From Symsagittifera roscoffensis (lineage: Eukaryota > Xenacoelomorpha > Acoela > Convolutidae): a stretch of 64,000 nucleotides of DNA. Below are positions 1 to 12,500 of the stretch, one piece after another. The notes beneath the pieces are model-generated. The model saw only the letters and a program-made list of their open reading frames with translations. It had not been told where the DNA came from and made no database searches. The position numbers and the translations under genes were made by a program. Where the stretch lies: the NCBI RefSeq assembly GCF_963678635.1, contig NC_087062.1:77439200-77503199 (forward strand). Direction: 5' to 3'. Every line of letters begins with the position of its first letter. The first letter of the stretch is position 1.

Positions 1-13
1 GGTCCCCAAGAAT

Positions 14-272
14 TTGGAACCAGATCTTCCGTTTACGATACAGGCTCGACAGAGTGACAGGACAAGACTCACGAAGAAATACAATCCTTACGGAGATGAC
101 TTGGTAGTGGACAGAATAGATCTGAAGAAGATAGTGGAAGATGTGGTGGGTCTAGAGGAAAAAAATAACCCTGTCACAAGACATCGACATAGTCAACTAC
201 CGCTTCGAGGAGTGGATCGGTGACCGGCCTAAACCCGATTTAGATTTCGACGACGAGCAACAGCAACCTTAA
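14..272 (+). pseudogene. Retroelement pol-tail-like remnant
   Basis: The frame reads a basic, polar stretch followed by an Asp/Glu-rich end (FDDEQQQP) and a TAA near 270. A frameshift near position 172 breaks it, because the downstream part reads in another frame. The mix of an NPYGDD-like motif and an acidic tail resembles the C-terminal tail of retrotransposon Pol proteins, but no catalytic motif lies inside the window. The 5' part is cut by the window edge. The retroelement assignment rests mainly on the decayed ORFs next to it. Confidence 0.4.
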
Positions 273-288
273 AAACAAGACTTGACGA

Positions 289-999
289 ATGGAATGGCTG
301 ATCAAAATGACGTCGGACCCAAAGGAGACCAGTGTCACGATTCAATATTTAGACCGTGAGAGCATGAAATACATAAAAAACGAAAGAGATGATCCTTCCT
401 GGGCAGCCCAGGAATGGAAATTACTCATTCCTGCATCCAACTTCGATTTAATGTCAGGTATGCGATCGACGATGACGTCGATGAATATTTTGTCCGGGGA
501 GCGTGGTAGGACTTACCCACACTGAAAAATTACGATAAAAAAATTAAGAATAGCAAGAGAGACGGGTGATCTAGAAGCAGAAACAGTCGAGGACCATAAA
601 AAACCGGACAAAGGGAGAGTTGTTGAGTCATATTTTAACTTGCCGAATGAGTACTCAGGTAGCATAGTATTGACAGATAGCGATTTTATACTTACATATA
701 GAACATGTGCGATAGCAATTACAGCGGACATGAGTTTAGGACAGCGTTAGCAGCGAATTTTAAATCAGAATATAAAAACAAAAAAGTTATTTGGAAGCAA
801 AGACCAGGAATAGGAGGCGCATGTGGACCCGGAAAACTTGGTCTTGTCCTTGACGAGACTGAGAGACTTCCTTGTGGAAAAGGAGGTAAAGGAACTCTCG
901 CTTCCAGTATACGACCCGAGCCGAGGACGACTGCATCCACGGGAGCTGTATGCACTGATATACATAATCTTTTCGGATACTAACATTCAAGTACACTAA
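289..999 (+). pseudogene. Unrecognised decayed ORF with three in-frame stops
   Basis: A single reading frame of about 236 codons runs from ATG 289 to TAA 997-999. Stops at 523-525, 748-750 and 811-813 interrupt it. The parts between the stops keep a protein-like composition, for example ARETGDLEAETVEDHKK and LRDFLVEKEVKELSLPVYD, so the frame was once coding. I recognise no family. Its place between the pol-like tail and the SGNH region suggests an accessory ORF of the same retroelement, or the end of an adjacent one. Confidence 0.4.
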
Positions 1000-1054
1000 C
1001 ATAAAAAAATTATTTGAGTACAGGCTGAGTTTAGGTTGCATGCAGGAAGGTGTC

Positions 1055-1115
1055 ATACTAAGTGTGTTGTGTGTGATTAACGTGTTGCGTGTGATATGTG
1101 TGTTGTGCTATGTTA
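1055..1115. repeat. Degenerate GT-rich simple repeat
   Basis: Short GTGTGTTG and GTGTGATAT units repeat imperfectly here, downstream of the decayed ORF. No coding potential is seen. Confidence 0.5.
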
Positions 1116-1119
1116 TAAA

Positions 1120-1419
1120 GACCCTGGGTAAGTAGGAATTAGTGACCATGAATAATCGAATGACGATCTTAGGATTAGATCCAAAGTTTGGAACGTCCAT
1201 TCTTAGGTCGAATTCCAAAATTTTAGCAATAAACTGATTTTAATAAATTTTAAGATCAAAATCGTTTTATCTGTATGTTTTAAATAAATTTTAATACAAA
1301 ATTAGAGTGACGCTGATAAATGTGATATTCGTGACCTCTTTTCAAGATCCTGATTGATCATTTAATCATTCATCAGATTTCAATTGACACAAACTGATAA
1401 TCAAACCGAATTCAACGAG
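1120..1419. other. AT-rich spacer between two retroelement ORF relics
   Basis: No ORF. The stretch contains AATAAA-like runs near 1229 and is AT-rich up to the ATG at 1420. It could be a terminal or untranslated part of the element, but I found no second copy in the window to prove a long terminal repeat. Confidence 0.3.
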
Positions 1420-3085
1420 ATGGACGACTTCGATTTGAATGAATTGTCGGACCTAGCGGAGGCATATGTAGGAAAGATGATAGATGCGATCTATCGTCGG
1501 CTGATGGATTGAGACTGATGGTCGGCTTGATAAACATCTTACGGCATGATAACCCTGGGAACTGCCCCACGGAAGTCTTATTGATGGCCGCATATGGAGA
1601 AAGAGGAGTACTAGACCGCCTAAACATGAGGGTAATGAGGTAGAGAAACGGGGCTCTCTCAGGAAGTGACTTGGCGAACGAGCCTGGATTGGGAAGTGCC
1701 AGGACCTACCAACCAGGTGAGATGCCTCTGCCAACCAAGCCAAGGCCATGTCTGAAAAGAATGCATCAGGAGATGAACAGCGAGGCTGCCTCGTCTAGTT
1801 CTAGTTCACAACTGAGAGCAGCTGTGCCACCAAAGAGGGCGAGAGTAGTAGAAGAAATTCAGACGAACGAAACCATGCAAGACCTCAACGGAACGATAGA
1901 AGAACTGGAGAAGACCGAAGGGAGCTAGATCAGGTGACTAAGACTAGGCTCAGTGTGGAAAAAGACAGGGATATGTGGAAGAAACTGTTTGAAGATTGCA
2001 CCAAGAAACAGGGTCAGGAAATAAAACGCTGGAGGCAAGAGTATAAAGAGCGATCGGAACGGCTGGAGTTGACGACGGCAGTGGAAAAAGTGATACCTGC
2101 AAGGAATGTTCCTCGTGGGCTGTCCCCGATGGAACTCCTGACGCCTCGCGGACTAATTCAGACGACGAAGGTGCGACTTCCGACTACGACAGGATGAGTG
2201 ACAATCCGGGACCCAAGTGATACCCTAGGTGACCCAAGATTCAAGTGCAGATTCAAGTGCGGATGTTAATAGAAACAGCTGGAGACTAGTCGCTAATAGG
2301 AATGCGCCAGATTCCTGGGTGACTGCACCCTATGGAAGAATAGACGACACGGGCAGAGTGGAAATCTCACAAGAAACGATAAAGAAAACGGGAGTTGACA
2401 GTGTCACGTTAGCAGCGAAGACATCTAGAGCCCCTTAGAGGAAAATAAGAGAAAGACAATGAAAAAATTGTCCCGAGTGTTTAACGTGCAGAAGAACAAC
2501 CAGGTGAAGAATAACTTCACAGGAGTTCCGGATTCGGATCCGCGAGCCTGCTTTAAACGATCGACTTGGAGTCTGGCGATAAACATGCAACATCCGCCGC
2601 TCGGGACATCTCATTTGATACTGGGTGACAGTTTGGTGAGAGTTCTCCAAAACCTGAGAACATCTTGGATCACCACGGTGATGGCCTTTGGAGGGGCAAC
2701 GATAGCCCAGCTATTTCGAATGGTGGAGCTAATGAACCCAGGAAGGAGACCTAACATGATGATCCTAATAGGGACAAACAAGGTGTTCAGAGGCTCAATT
2801 GAGGAAGAGGCACAATGGTAATCGGCGATGGTGTGCCTGTTCAATACTATTTGGCAGAAATTCAAGTGCGCGGTACTGACCGTCTGCACCGTACCAATGA
2901 GCACGAGAACGTTGACATCGTCAGGAAGGAGGCATAATGAAGGAGTCATCTGGTGGAACAACATACTGAGAAATCTGGCGAGTCGGAATGCTGGAAGGTG
3001 ATCTTTATGGACATCGACCACGAGCTAAGAGCTATGGATCAGGCCAAACTAACCACCGATGGGACCCACTTTGGTCGCACATACA
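1420..3085 (+). pseudogene. Retroelement ORF remnant with coiled coil and SGNH-esterase domain
   Basis: A reading region starts at ATG 1420 (MDDFDLNELSDL) and carries on through at least four frames separated by shifts and stops. About 1671-1928 is Ser/Pro-rich with a basic PPKRAR patch. About 1934-2100 is a charged, coiled-coil-like stretch (KKLFEDCTKKQGQEIKRW). About 2600-3075 matches SGNH hydrolases: a GDSLVRVL block with the presumed serine, a GGATI block, a GTNKVFRG block, and near 3050 a DGTH block with the Asp and His. SGNH esterase domains are known in the ORF1 of CR1-like and some other retroelements. Frameshifts and stops mean it cannot be translated whole. The exact superfamily is not resolved. 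Confidence 0.5.
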
Positions 3086-3109
3086 CATCGACCAGTTCAT
3101 GATGCATTT

Positions 3110-3478
3110 AAATGACAATTTTTGATTAAAAATTACACCGTTAACACGGAAAGCTGCTCAAACTAGTAGGTTGGAGGTTTCCGAGAAAAACTCTAGTGCT
3201 ATTGTTTTTTAAATTGTATAAGCTAGTTTCTTTTTGAAATCCAAAAACTTTTCGAAGTCCAAAAGGCAGCCAGGATTAAAAGTTAACTTGTCTGAAATTT
3301 AATTTATCTTATCGAAGTATTGGCTGCCGTATTTGATCAAGAGACAGCACTAATTGACCTCGCTAATAAAAGATGTAAATTTTCTCATAGCTGGACACAT
3401 TTTTTTTCAGGTTTGCATAATGGTTAAATCTTTAGTTCTGTCCCACTTTCATCGAGATTTCTGAAGTATTACTGCGTA
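3110..3478 (+). promoter_or_regulatory. sbf upstream region with possible 5'-UTR splice acceptor and short uORF
   Basis: This AT-rich DNA lies just before the sbf start codon, and I see no TATA or other clear core promoter. A T8-CAG tract ends at 3410, 68 bases before the ATG, and looks like a 3' splice site. It could end a 5'-UTR intron or accept a trans-spliced leader. A 15-codon uORF (ATG 3420 to TGA 3464) follows it and ends before the main ATG, so it could dampen translation. Confidence 0.35.
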
Positions 3479-3539
3479 ATGGCTTCCAATAGACTTGTCG
3501 ATTACTTCATTGTAATTGGCTATGACGAAGGATCTCCAC
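3479..3539 (+). CDS. sbf: sbf exon 1: start codon and beginning of uDENN
   Basis: It encodes [20 protein letters not shown], matching the MARLADYFVLVAF start of human SBF1, so the ATG at 3479 is chosen as the start. The donor is C|GTTAGT, phase 1. Confidence 0.9.
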
Positions 3540-6500
3540 GTTAGTTTCATTTATTTTCTTGATTTAAGTACAGTTAAGTAAGTTAAATTGTAAACGTGCC
3601 ATATGTAAAGATTTCATCAAACGTATTTCCACTGCTCCATATTTCAATATTTTGTGTGAGTCTACCTTGCACCTGCTCAAACAACAAAGAAGTTTAAAAG
3701 TATTTTCCCTAATTGTTTTCTATGACGATTTTTTTTCTGACGATTTTTTTTTCAGTTATGACGATTATTTTTCACGAAAAAGTCTTTAAAAATTTGTTTA
3801 TGCTCAACTTTGATTTTTTGGGGTTTGACTTTTGGTCTCTTTTCAAGTTCAGTTTACTTCCTATAGAAGGAAGGTAAACTCCACTATCGAATAGAGAAAG
3901 TCTAAAGGTCACGAAAAGCGTGACTGTCTTCTAGTTTCGAAAATGAAATTTTATCAGATTTTCCAGCGAAATAAAAATTTTCCTATTGACCCAGTTGTCT
4001 CAAATTGGGTTCATTTTATTCTAAATTGTTCTTGCAGTTTACTGAGCTCATATTTTTCCTTTGAAATTCAAAAGTCGAAGTTCTTTTTATAAAGATTATG
4101 TCAGTTTTTTTTTGCGTTCATCTACTCTACTCCAACTGTTTGCTGGCTATTTTATCTGCAAGTTGGTCTAAGTTAGAGAGAAAAATAGAAAAAAAAATTT
4201 AAAGTTAAGTTACTATTTCATGTTAGTTTTTCAATTTTTTACGGTTTATTTTTTCTTAAAAGGTTTCAGTTTACATTAAATTGACTCAATTGCCCAATAT
4301 TGAGTCCTTTGATGGCGATAAAAGTTATGCGTGTCTTAAAGTTCAAAAATTTCGAGTTTCATAGCTCAAACTTTCTGCTTAATTACGGCTGTAAATTTGT
4401 CTTCGATGCTGCTTTGGCATTTTTTGCATCTTTTCCTCAAAATGAATTCAAACACTTCAAACAAATCTAGACGAACATAATAACATTTTGGTAGATCGAG
4501 TGTTTCTTCATCTTTTCTCGCACGATTTTTTTCGACTAAGCGGATCAGTTTCTGTCGAATAGTTATTAATGATTTGTTTGTGCTGTATCGCATGTGGTGC
4601 GAAGCTCTGCTAAGCCTATATTCCAACAACGGAATTAAAGTTGAATTATTTTGGTGATTTCAAACGCTTGTCATTGCTGGCCAATCAAATAGGTAAAACT
4701 TTGAGGGCTATGTTGACGGTTCTACTCAGTTTTTTTGTTGTTGGGATCTCGGGATTCTCCATACTCTATGAAATCTGAATATTGTTCTACTAGCACTTCT
4801 TTCAAAATATATTTGTTTTGTTTCAGTGGATTCGAAAAATTGTGGACAGGGAAAGATAGTGTGGATGTGTCCCCCAGTGTTCAATAATAAACCATTCTGG
4901 AATGACAGCTACTCTTTTCCCAGCCAGCTCGCAAAAGTAGGACGCAAATCTACTATCATATCATTAATACCTCCGCTTTTACGGAAAATAACGACAGAGC
5001 ATTAGTGCTCGTGGGTGGTTTCTGCAACCGTTTTTAATAAACTTATGAGGCTTTGAAAATCGCCAATTTGGGAAAATTATTCACGCTAAGTTTTGAAATT
5101 TTCTTGTTACCTGAGCGTAGGCTGCGCAGCGATTTAATACGGCTCAGTAATCATTCCAAATGAAATTGAATAAAGCGAATTCATCTAAATGTTGCGTTAA
5201 ATTGATCATACTGTTCTGTTGGTGTAAGAGTTTCTAAAAGAAGTTGAAAAATGTTTTAGTTTTTGTTTGCCAAAATGTACATCAGAAAAATTAGGGGACA
5301 GTCGGAACAAAGCTTTCTCCTTATATATGAGTATTCTTGTTCATTCATATTCTATCATTAACATAGTAGAAGTCAGTGAACCAAATGATTATTAAGTTTG
5401 TGTGGCTTTTTATGAATTTTAAAAACTTGTTCACGCTCATTTTCTATTAATATAAATTACACCCATGAACCTCGAATTTATTTGTCAAGCTGAAGTTTTT
5501 CCATCCAAGCTCCGAGAAAAAAAAGTGGCGACCATAAAATTGTCAATTGAAAGAGTTCTATGACGATGTATTTAATTCACAACTTGCAGAACTGGAAAAA
5601 AAACAGTGTTGTTTTTGCTTTTCGCCAATGAGTTCATACAAATTTCCCAACAATTTGACGAAATTTCTTCAATATTAATCAATTTTGATCACAATTTAGT
5701 TTTCGGGTTGAAAAGGATTTGGTAGTTCTAGTTTTCTATAAAAACAAGTTCTTCTAGGCGCATGCAATGACCTTCCGAAGCTTCAGGCGGTATTGAATTT
5801 TAAAAAATTGACTAAAAAAGCAAACAGTACTGACAATCAGGGGCGGATTTAGGGGGGTGGAGCTGGCGGACGCCACCCCCCCCCCCCCCCCCCGCAGGGA
5901 TTCGACCCTTTGCCGACCCAAAGGGTCCCCCCTTTGGTACTTTTTAAGAAATCCATTTTTGGCCGACCGACCCTAAAATTTTTCTAAAGGCGCCAATATA
6001 TACTAACTTTGAGGGGAAGCGCGCGCCAAAAAAACGCAATTTTTTTGTCAAAATTTTCCTAAAAGTGCCCAAAAACGGCTTTTTTGACTTGTTTTTTCAA
6101 AAATTTTCTTTTTAGAGCTTTAGGAGAGCTCGGAAAATCCATTTGGTCGACCTAAAAAAATCTTCAAAATTTTTTGAAAATCCGCCAACCTTGAGACCCC
6201 CCCAACCCCCCCAGCACCCGCCCCCTCCCCATCGAGAAAATCCTAGATCCGCCCCTGCTGACAATGATGCTGATTTTTTTTGGAAACATCAGTTGTTTTG
6301 AAAATTGCATGGAAGATAATGGCAATAACGCCCGCGTGTATTTAGATGTGTATGCCGCTTGGCTGGAGGTCCTCTACAATCTATCAAGAGCCCACTTACT
6401 TCTGCAGTCAGTTGACAAGTGAAACCGCGTTGGATATTACACTAGCTTGCTTCACTATGTATGAGCCGGTTAGTTCACAATGTCGTTTAACAAAAAAGTA

Positions 6501-9500
6501 GTGCTAGGGGCATGACGAAACGAGAGCAGGGACATTATGCCATGATTAGGGCTTTCACAGAATCAATTGATCTGAATTGATGGGTGAGGAAATTTGGACA
6601 AACGAGAACCGTTTCATTGAGTTTTGACAGAAGTTAGAAAAAAGTTTGTTTTTTGTATAGGGAGAAAGCAACCTATTGTGAAGTGGAAGATGATTGTTTG
6701 AGACAGTTTTTTTTATCATGTACTAATAAAACGTTTGCCTGAGAAGGTTGGAAAAGAACCCTATTTGGTTAAAACCGTTAATTGTATCAGTATTTTGGCA
6801 ATTATTGAAATTTAAAAAAAATGGTTTTTGTATATGAAATATAGCTTTCGGTGGTTATTGAGTCTTTGTAGAAACTAATGAGTATGTTGTATGTGGGTCG
6901 CTTTGTAGATCCTCCAATTGGCAGACGAGACGTTGATTCCACGTGATGTGCAGTCGTCTCGTGCAGATGCTTTTAGTACAGTGAGCACTGCCTCGGGAGA
7001 AGACGTGGTCTACTGTCCTAAGTGTCTCATCATTCTCTCCACCCACAGATACCCAGACACGTTCAAGGTCACTACTTCACTTTCACATGATAGTCACAAC
7101 TAGAAAATAATTTAAAGTTCGGACTCATTGCCATCTCAACTGCTAGTCCAAACGAGAAAACGAGTCGCTAAACGGCTTCATTGGTGCATAATTAATTCAA
7201 ATGCAGCGTATCTTACTGTAAATTTGGCTCTGATGAAAATCCCATAACTTACACGACAAAGGTTTTGAGCGGATTGAAACCCCGGATCTTTGTCGTTTAG
7301 TATTGTTTTTCTGCACGTTGACTACGGCGAAATGGATGGTATACCCTCCCCCCACGGTGCAGGGCCGGGGGTTAAAGGAAACAGTGCAGGGCGAAAGATT
7401 GTCTGCTGAATTTTTGCAGGCTTAGTTGCCACAGCGCGGACTTATCTCATAGTTTAAGCAAATGTTTTTATTATTGAAATTCCTTTCATGTAATCGACAA
7501 GGTTGCAGGTAATTTCGTTCCTAAGAAGCTATGATTTCAGGAAGATTTTTTGTAGTTTTTTTATATTGTCTTCTCATTCTCTACTAAGTACAAAGGAAGC
7601 AATCAATGGAGAAGTTTTGAAATTATAAATATATTTGATTAAAATAATTAGGAGTATTTTGTAGTTTTTTGCCCCTTAATACTGGCATTTTTGTCGCAAG
7701 TGGCGCGAAGCTCCACTTCGCCTTAGTGTTTAATTATTGAAATGATGCATTACTGATTAACTTAAGCTCCTGAGTAGTTGTGCTCAGTGTGTTTTGAGAT
7801 CACTGTTGTTGTCAGTTTTGTTCATGTTCGGCTTTTTTGACTGCTTTTACTGGACACGCTTAACTGCTTTGGTTAAATTCGTTCACGCGTTCACAACTGG
7901 TTTCTCGTGAACTTCGAATGCCGATATGGTTTTATGAATTATATAAAACTGTTTTGTAAGTGATTGTCTAGCTAGGCATATCGGGACCAAACTTTTCATG
8001 CCAAAAAGGGACCATACTTTTCATGTCAAAAAGGGACTTAACTTTTCATGCCAAAAAGGGGACCATACTTTTCATGCCAAAAAGGGGCCAAAATTTTCAT
8101 GCTAAAAAGGGACCATACTTCTCATTCCAAAAATTGACCAACGCTTTCATGCGAAAAGGCACAAAGTTTTCATGCCCAAATTTTAACAAATTTGGGCATG
8201 AAAAAAAGGCTCCAAATTTTAAACAATCGAAAATGATATTGCAAATTTTAATTCTCATACTTTGGAGTATGTACATTAATTAATAAACGCTTTATTTCCA
8301 TTTTCTGGTGCTTCAGCAACGAAACAAGTAAATAAATCCATTTTAAAATTGAATTGAGGCAAGCAAGTTGATCCGAATAATAGTTCATTAGACGTAATCT
8401 ATTTCTGAATTCAAAAGATCCAGAAATTTATATGCCAATTGAAGGTTTTTTTGCTTATTGCCGTTGATCGATGTATTACTTTTGAACGGGATTCCCTCCC
8501 TATAAAATTACGCTTTCATATTGCAAGTTCTGGTGGCTTAAAAATTAGCAGGAGATATTGATTAAATACAATCCGCTACTATTCGTTCAATTACACCTAA
8601 AAAACATGTAGCGGCGGAACATGTTTTTAAGTGCAACTGACGGGATTTGCGTGTTTTACCTATATTTAGTTGGTGTGCTTGCCGTTTTGTTTTTTTTTGA
8701 GGAAAAAGTTATTTACGAAGTGAAGATTTACATTTAGGTTGTTGCGAAGATTTTTAATGTTGTGATTTTTTTGCGGTTTAGTTGATTTCTGATTTTTTTT
8801 AATTTCAAAAGCATTTGCTAAAAAAAATGCAAAGTACGTTTCCTAATTACTGAAATGAAAGTTGCATAAAAACGTGATTACCCTAGCGTCAGCTTAATGT
8901 ATAATTTACGAATTTTTTTTTTCTAACCTAACTCGCTTAAGTGTTCATTAAAAGTGTTCAATTATTTGGAAATTTCACTGTGGTATTGGAATTTGCATAG
9001 CATCTGTTCTCTGCTTTATTTGTGACTAGAGTTTGGCTATTAACTATTAAGCTTCCGTGGCTGAGTGGTTTGGGTTTGGGACTCTTAGTCTCTAGTTTGC
9101 AGGTTCGAATCTCACACAGAGCCGAATTTTTTGCTAATTCGAGGCTTATTTCTACTTTTTTTTATTGCACTTTATAGAGCTGCTTTTTTGTCGTGTTCTC
9201 GCTAGTGTTTGCGAAGCTTCGCTTCTGTGTTGATTTTTAGGTTCGAAATTGGCATTTAATTTTCAGATTTCCCAGCGATACAAAAATTTAACAGATTGAT
9301 CCAGTTGTGTCAATTTAGTTAATTTTAATACAAAAAACTCCTATCAGAAATTGTTCAAAAAGCTTTAAGGCCATATATTTTTTTACTTCGAAGATAGAAA
9401 ATTGGAGTTTTTCACAAAATTTAAGTCAGTATTTTTTTCTGGTTACTTGCGTTTTTTGACGCTTTTTCAACTTTGTTGGCTATGTTTTCAAAGAGAGTCA

Positions 9501-12500
9501 ATCATTGAAGATTCTGGAAATTCACTGAGCTACATGATACTGAAAAGATAATACATTTTTTTGTAACTCGAAATTTGAATTTTTCGAAAATAGTGAATGA
9601 GTGCTTTTTTTACTTGATGTGCGCGTTACGTGGATCAAACAGGTAGTAGAAAAGCTTAAAGATCCAGCAAAGTTACTTCAGGCAAATGAATGAGCAGTCG
9701 GATCATCAGGGGTTTCCTTAATAAGTGCAGTCCTTATACAAAATATTAAGCGTAAAGTCTGTTGGTTCTTTATGTATTGACAAAGAATTCGCATATGTTT
9801 CAAGGAAATCAGCACTTGGCTTTTTCAAGATAATTTTAGACTTCCATTTCTTCTATGATGCTCACATTGCGCGTTCCAATAAAAAACTGGAAATGGGAGA
9901 AAATTTTGTTGACGTAGCTTAAACAATTCGCCGTTGATTGGAATAAATGTCCCATTGTTTTTTTTCCAGTTTTTCAATGAAAACAGAATTGTCCATCATT
10001 AAACTTTGAAATTTGAAAGCGCTTGTAAGTGGTGGAAAATTTTCTAAGAAATATGGCATGTAATTTGATTTTCCCCCAAATTGTGTGAGCTTTTATTTAC
10101 TTTGAACTGTGGTTACTGCTTTTCTAACTGAGTGCTGATTGTTTTTTTTTCTTCAAAAATCGCCGCTTCTGTTATGTCGAAAAGTGGCTTTAATGTTTCC
10201 GATTTCGATATAGACGTTTTTCCGAATAGTCTTCGAATCTCCTATGGAATCACATTAATTAGTTGTCTATTTCATGTCCAGCAAATTCTGTGTCAGCTGT
10301 ACAACATTGGCATGCGGGGAGGAGATGCGTCATCATCCTCTGGGAAGGAAAAGAGTCTCTCCAACATCGAGACTGCAGTGGCCAATCTGATCGGATACAC
10401 AGACGTGCCTTCAGCTAGACTAGGTAATGGCTCAGCAATAACCCCACCCCACCCACCTAATGTTTAAATATTTTAACCCCCAATATGATGCACGCTCAAG
10501 CTCATTGACCTAAAGCTTTGCTATCCCAATCCAAAAAAATGACAAGCAGCTACATCGGTTCCACAAAATCGGCTGCTTCCTTTTCGTTGTTTTAAGACAG
10601 TGCTGGGACCTATAGATCTTCAATATTGTTTTACTATTTCGTTTTCCCTGCCACTAAATGTAACACTGTTAATACCATGGTCAAATTTATCGAGGTAGTC
10701 TTTGGAACCTGATTCAGACTTAATAAAAGTTGATTTTGGTAAGTTTTTTTTTGGTTATTCCTTTAAAACAAGCTCTAGTTATAGTAATTGCCCCGAATGG
10801 ACAGTTTTGATGAAATTGAAATTTACAGACAGTGCACTGAGCCAGCAGTTCGAACTGCTACGAGGTCTTCCACAGCTGTCGTTTGTCGTCCCCAAAGACC
10901 TGAAGATCCCAGTGACTGGGAAATCGGTACTGGAGTTCTTCAACTGTATTGGCACTTTCAACGCCCTGGCCATTGTAATCGGAGTGCTGGCAGGGGCCAA
11001 AGTCATCCTTAGCAGTGTGTCTCTGACTAAACTGACAGAGTCTATCCATGCAGTAATCTCTCTCCTCTACCCTCTCCAGGTGGAACACGAGGGCAGTGAC
11101 GGCAGACCAATATCGCTCATGTCGTAAGTTGACCCATTCCTTTGGCTATTCGCCTGATCGAATGGCTGACTTTCAACCAATCCACGTCCTTTAAATTGTC
11201 TAAAATTCATTTATTTTTTAAGTTTTAGTGAACGAAGTTAATTATCACTTAATTGAAATGTTCAATGCTGAAGTCACATTGGCTTGGCTAATATATTTTA
11301 AGGCCTTAACTTATAAGCTAAGTGCTTGTGAACAAAGTTGTTTATCACTTAATTGAAATGTTCAATGCTGAATTCGCATTGACTTGGTTGATATATTTTA
11401 AGGCCTTCGTTTTTAAGTTAAGTGTTTGTGAACAAAGTTCTTTATCGCTTAATTGAAATGTTCAATGCTGAATTCGCATTTGCTGGTATAGCCTAAGGCC
11501 TTTTAAGCGTCGTTGAACGTAGTTCAGACTTTTATATAGGTCGCGATGGTTTTTTGTTATTTTTTTCGTTTTTTTTTTCAGGAAAAGTTTTAAATTTTGT
11601 TCAGGCTCAAGTTTACTTTTTCGCGGTTTGACTTTGGTTTTTTAAAAAAAATTCAGACGATTTCCTTTAATTTAAAAGAAATGCAAACTCCACTATCGAA
11701 CTGCAAAAGTGTAAAGGTCACAAAAAATATGGCCTATTTCTAGTTTCGAAAGTGGAAATTAATATAAGTTTTCCCAGCGAAATAAAAAATTTTTCCTCGT
11801 TGATCCAGTTTTCTCAAATTAAATTGGGTTACATTGCTGGTCGAAAAAAATTTTGTGCTAAAGCAATGTTGGGCTTCACAAAAGACTGTTTTATGAATTT
11901 TTGTTTTGTTTTTTATTTTCTCGAAAAATGCAGTGTCAATTTTGAGATATAAAATAAACGTATAAGTTTTAGGTGTATCCTAAGGAATATTTGACACAGA
12001 CGCATTTGTTGGACTTCGTTCAGTTCGGAAATGAATTTTGGTGCCAATCTGAATTTTGGTAATCAATCGAATTGAGATGTTTTTAAGGACTCCCCTGCTA
12101 AGGCGTTTTCTCAAAAGTTCTGTGTTTCTGACAGAGTATCAGGTTTAAACATTTTGTTTCATTGTTAAGTGTCTAAAAACGTAGTTCAGTCTCTTATATA
12201 GGTGCTGATGATGTGGTTTTTTTTTCAGGAAAAGTTTTATTATTTTGTTCAGGCTCAAATTTACCGTTTCGCGGTTTGACTTGTGATTTCTTTCTAAGTT
12301 CATTTTATATCCTTTGCTGAAAGGAAGGAAAACTCCTCTATCAAACAGCAAAATTGTAAAGGGTACGAAAAACGTGATCAAATTATGCTTTCGAAAGTGG
12401 AACTTAATTTTCAGATGTTCCTTCCAGCGGAATAAAAACTTTTAATTTTTTGATCAAGTTTCCTCAAGTTGAGGTAATTTTTTATCAAAAATGGTCAATC

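Larger units (their letters stand above)
7068..10281 (+). other. sbf intron 4
   Basis: 3.2 kb. It holds a repeat module (about 7326-7372) related in inverse to one at 14425-14495, a tail-hairpin relic (7690-7726), a 26-bp minisatellite (7983-8200), a composite SINE (8905-9236) and the 3' half of a Helentron-like repeat (9241-9490). The remainder shows nothing I recognise. Confidence 0.75.

Noticed and set aside
4366-4629. 87-codon minus-strand frame in intron 1
   Set aside because: Low-complexity composition, no family resemblance, and no splice or start context; likely chance.
8023-8283. 86-codon open frame with repeated HAKKG motifs
   Set aside because: It is produced by the 26-bp minisatellite; the peptide repeat has no independent support and lies inside an sbf intron.
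9051-9124. tRNA gene (Ser/Leu-like)
   Set aside because: A and B boxes match, but arms do not pair well and the unit is embedded in a dispersed repeat; called SINE.
10702-10828. N-terminal extension of the exon 6 open frame
   Set aside because: Residues before 10829 do not match DENN; TTTACAG at 10828 and phase with exon 5 place the exon start there.
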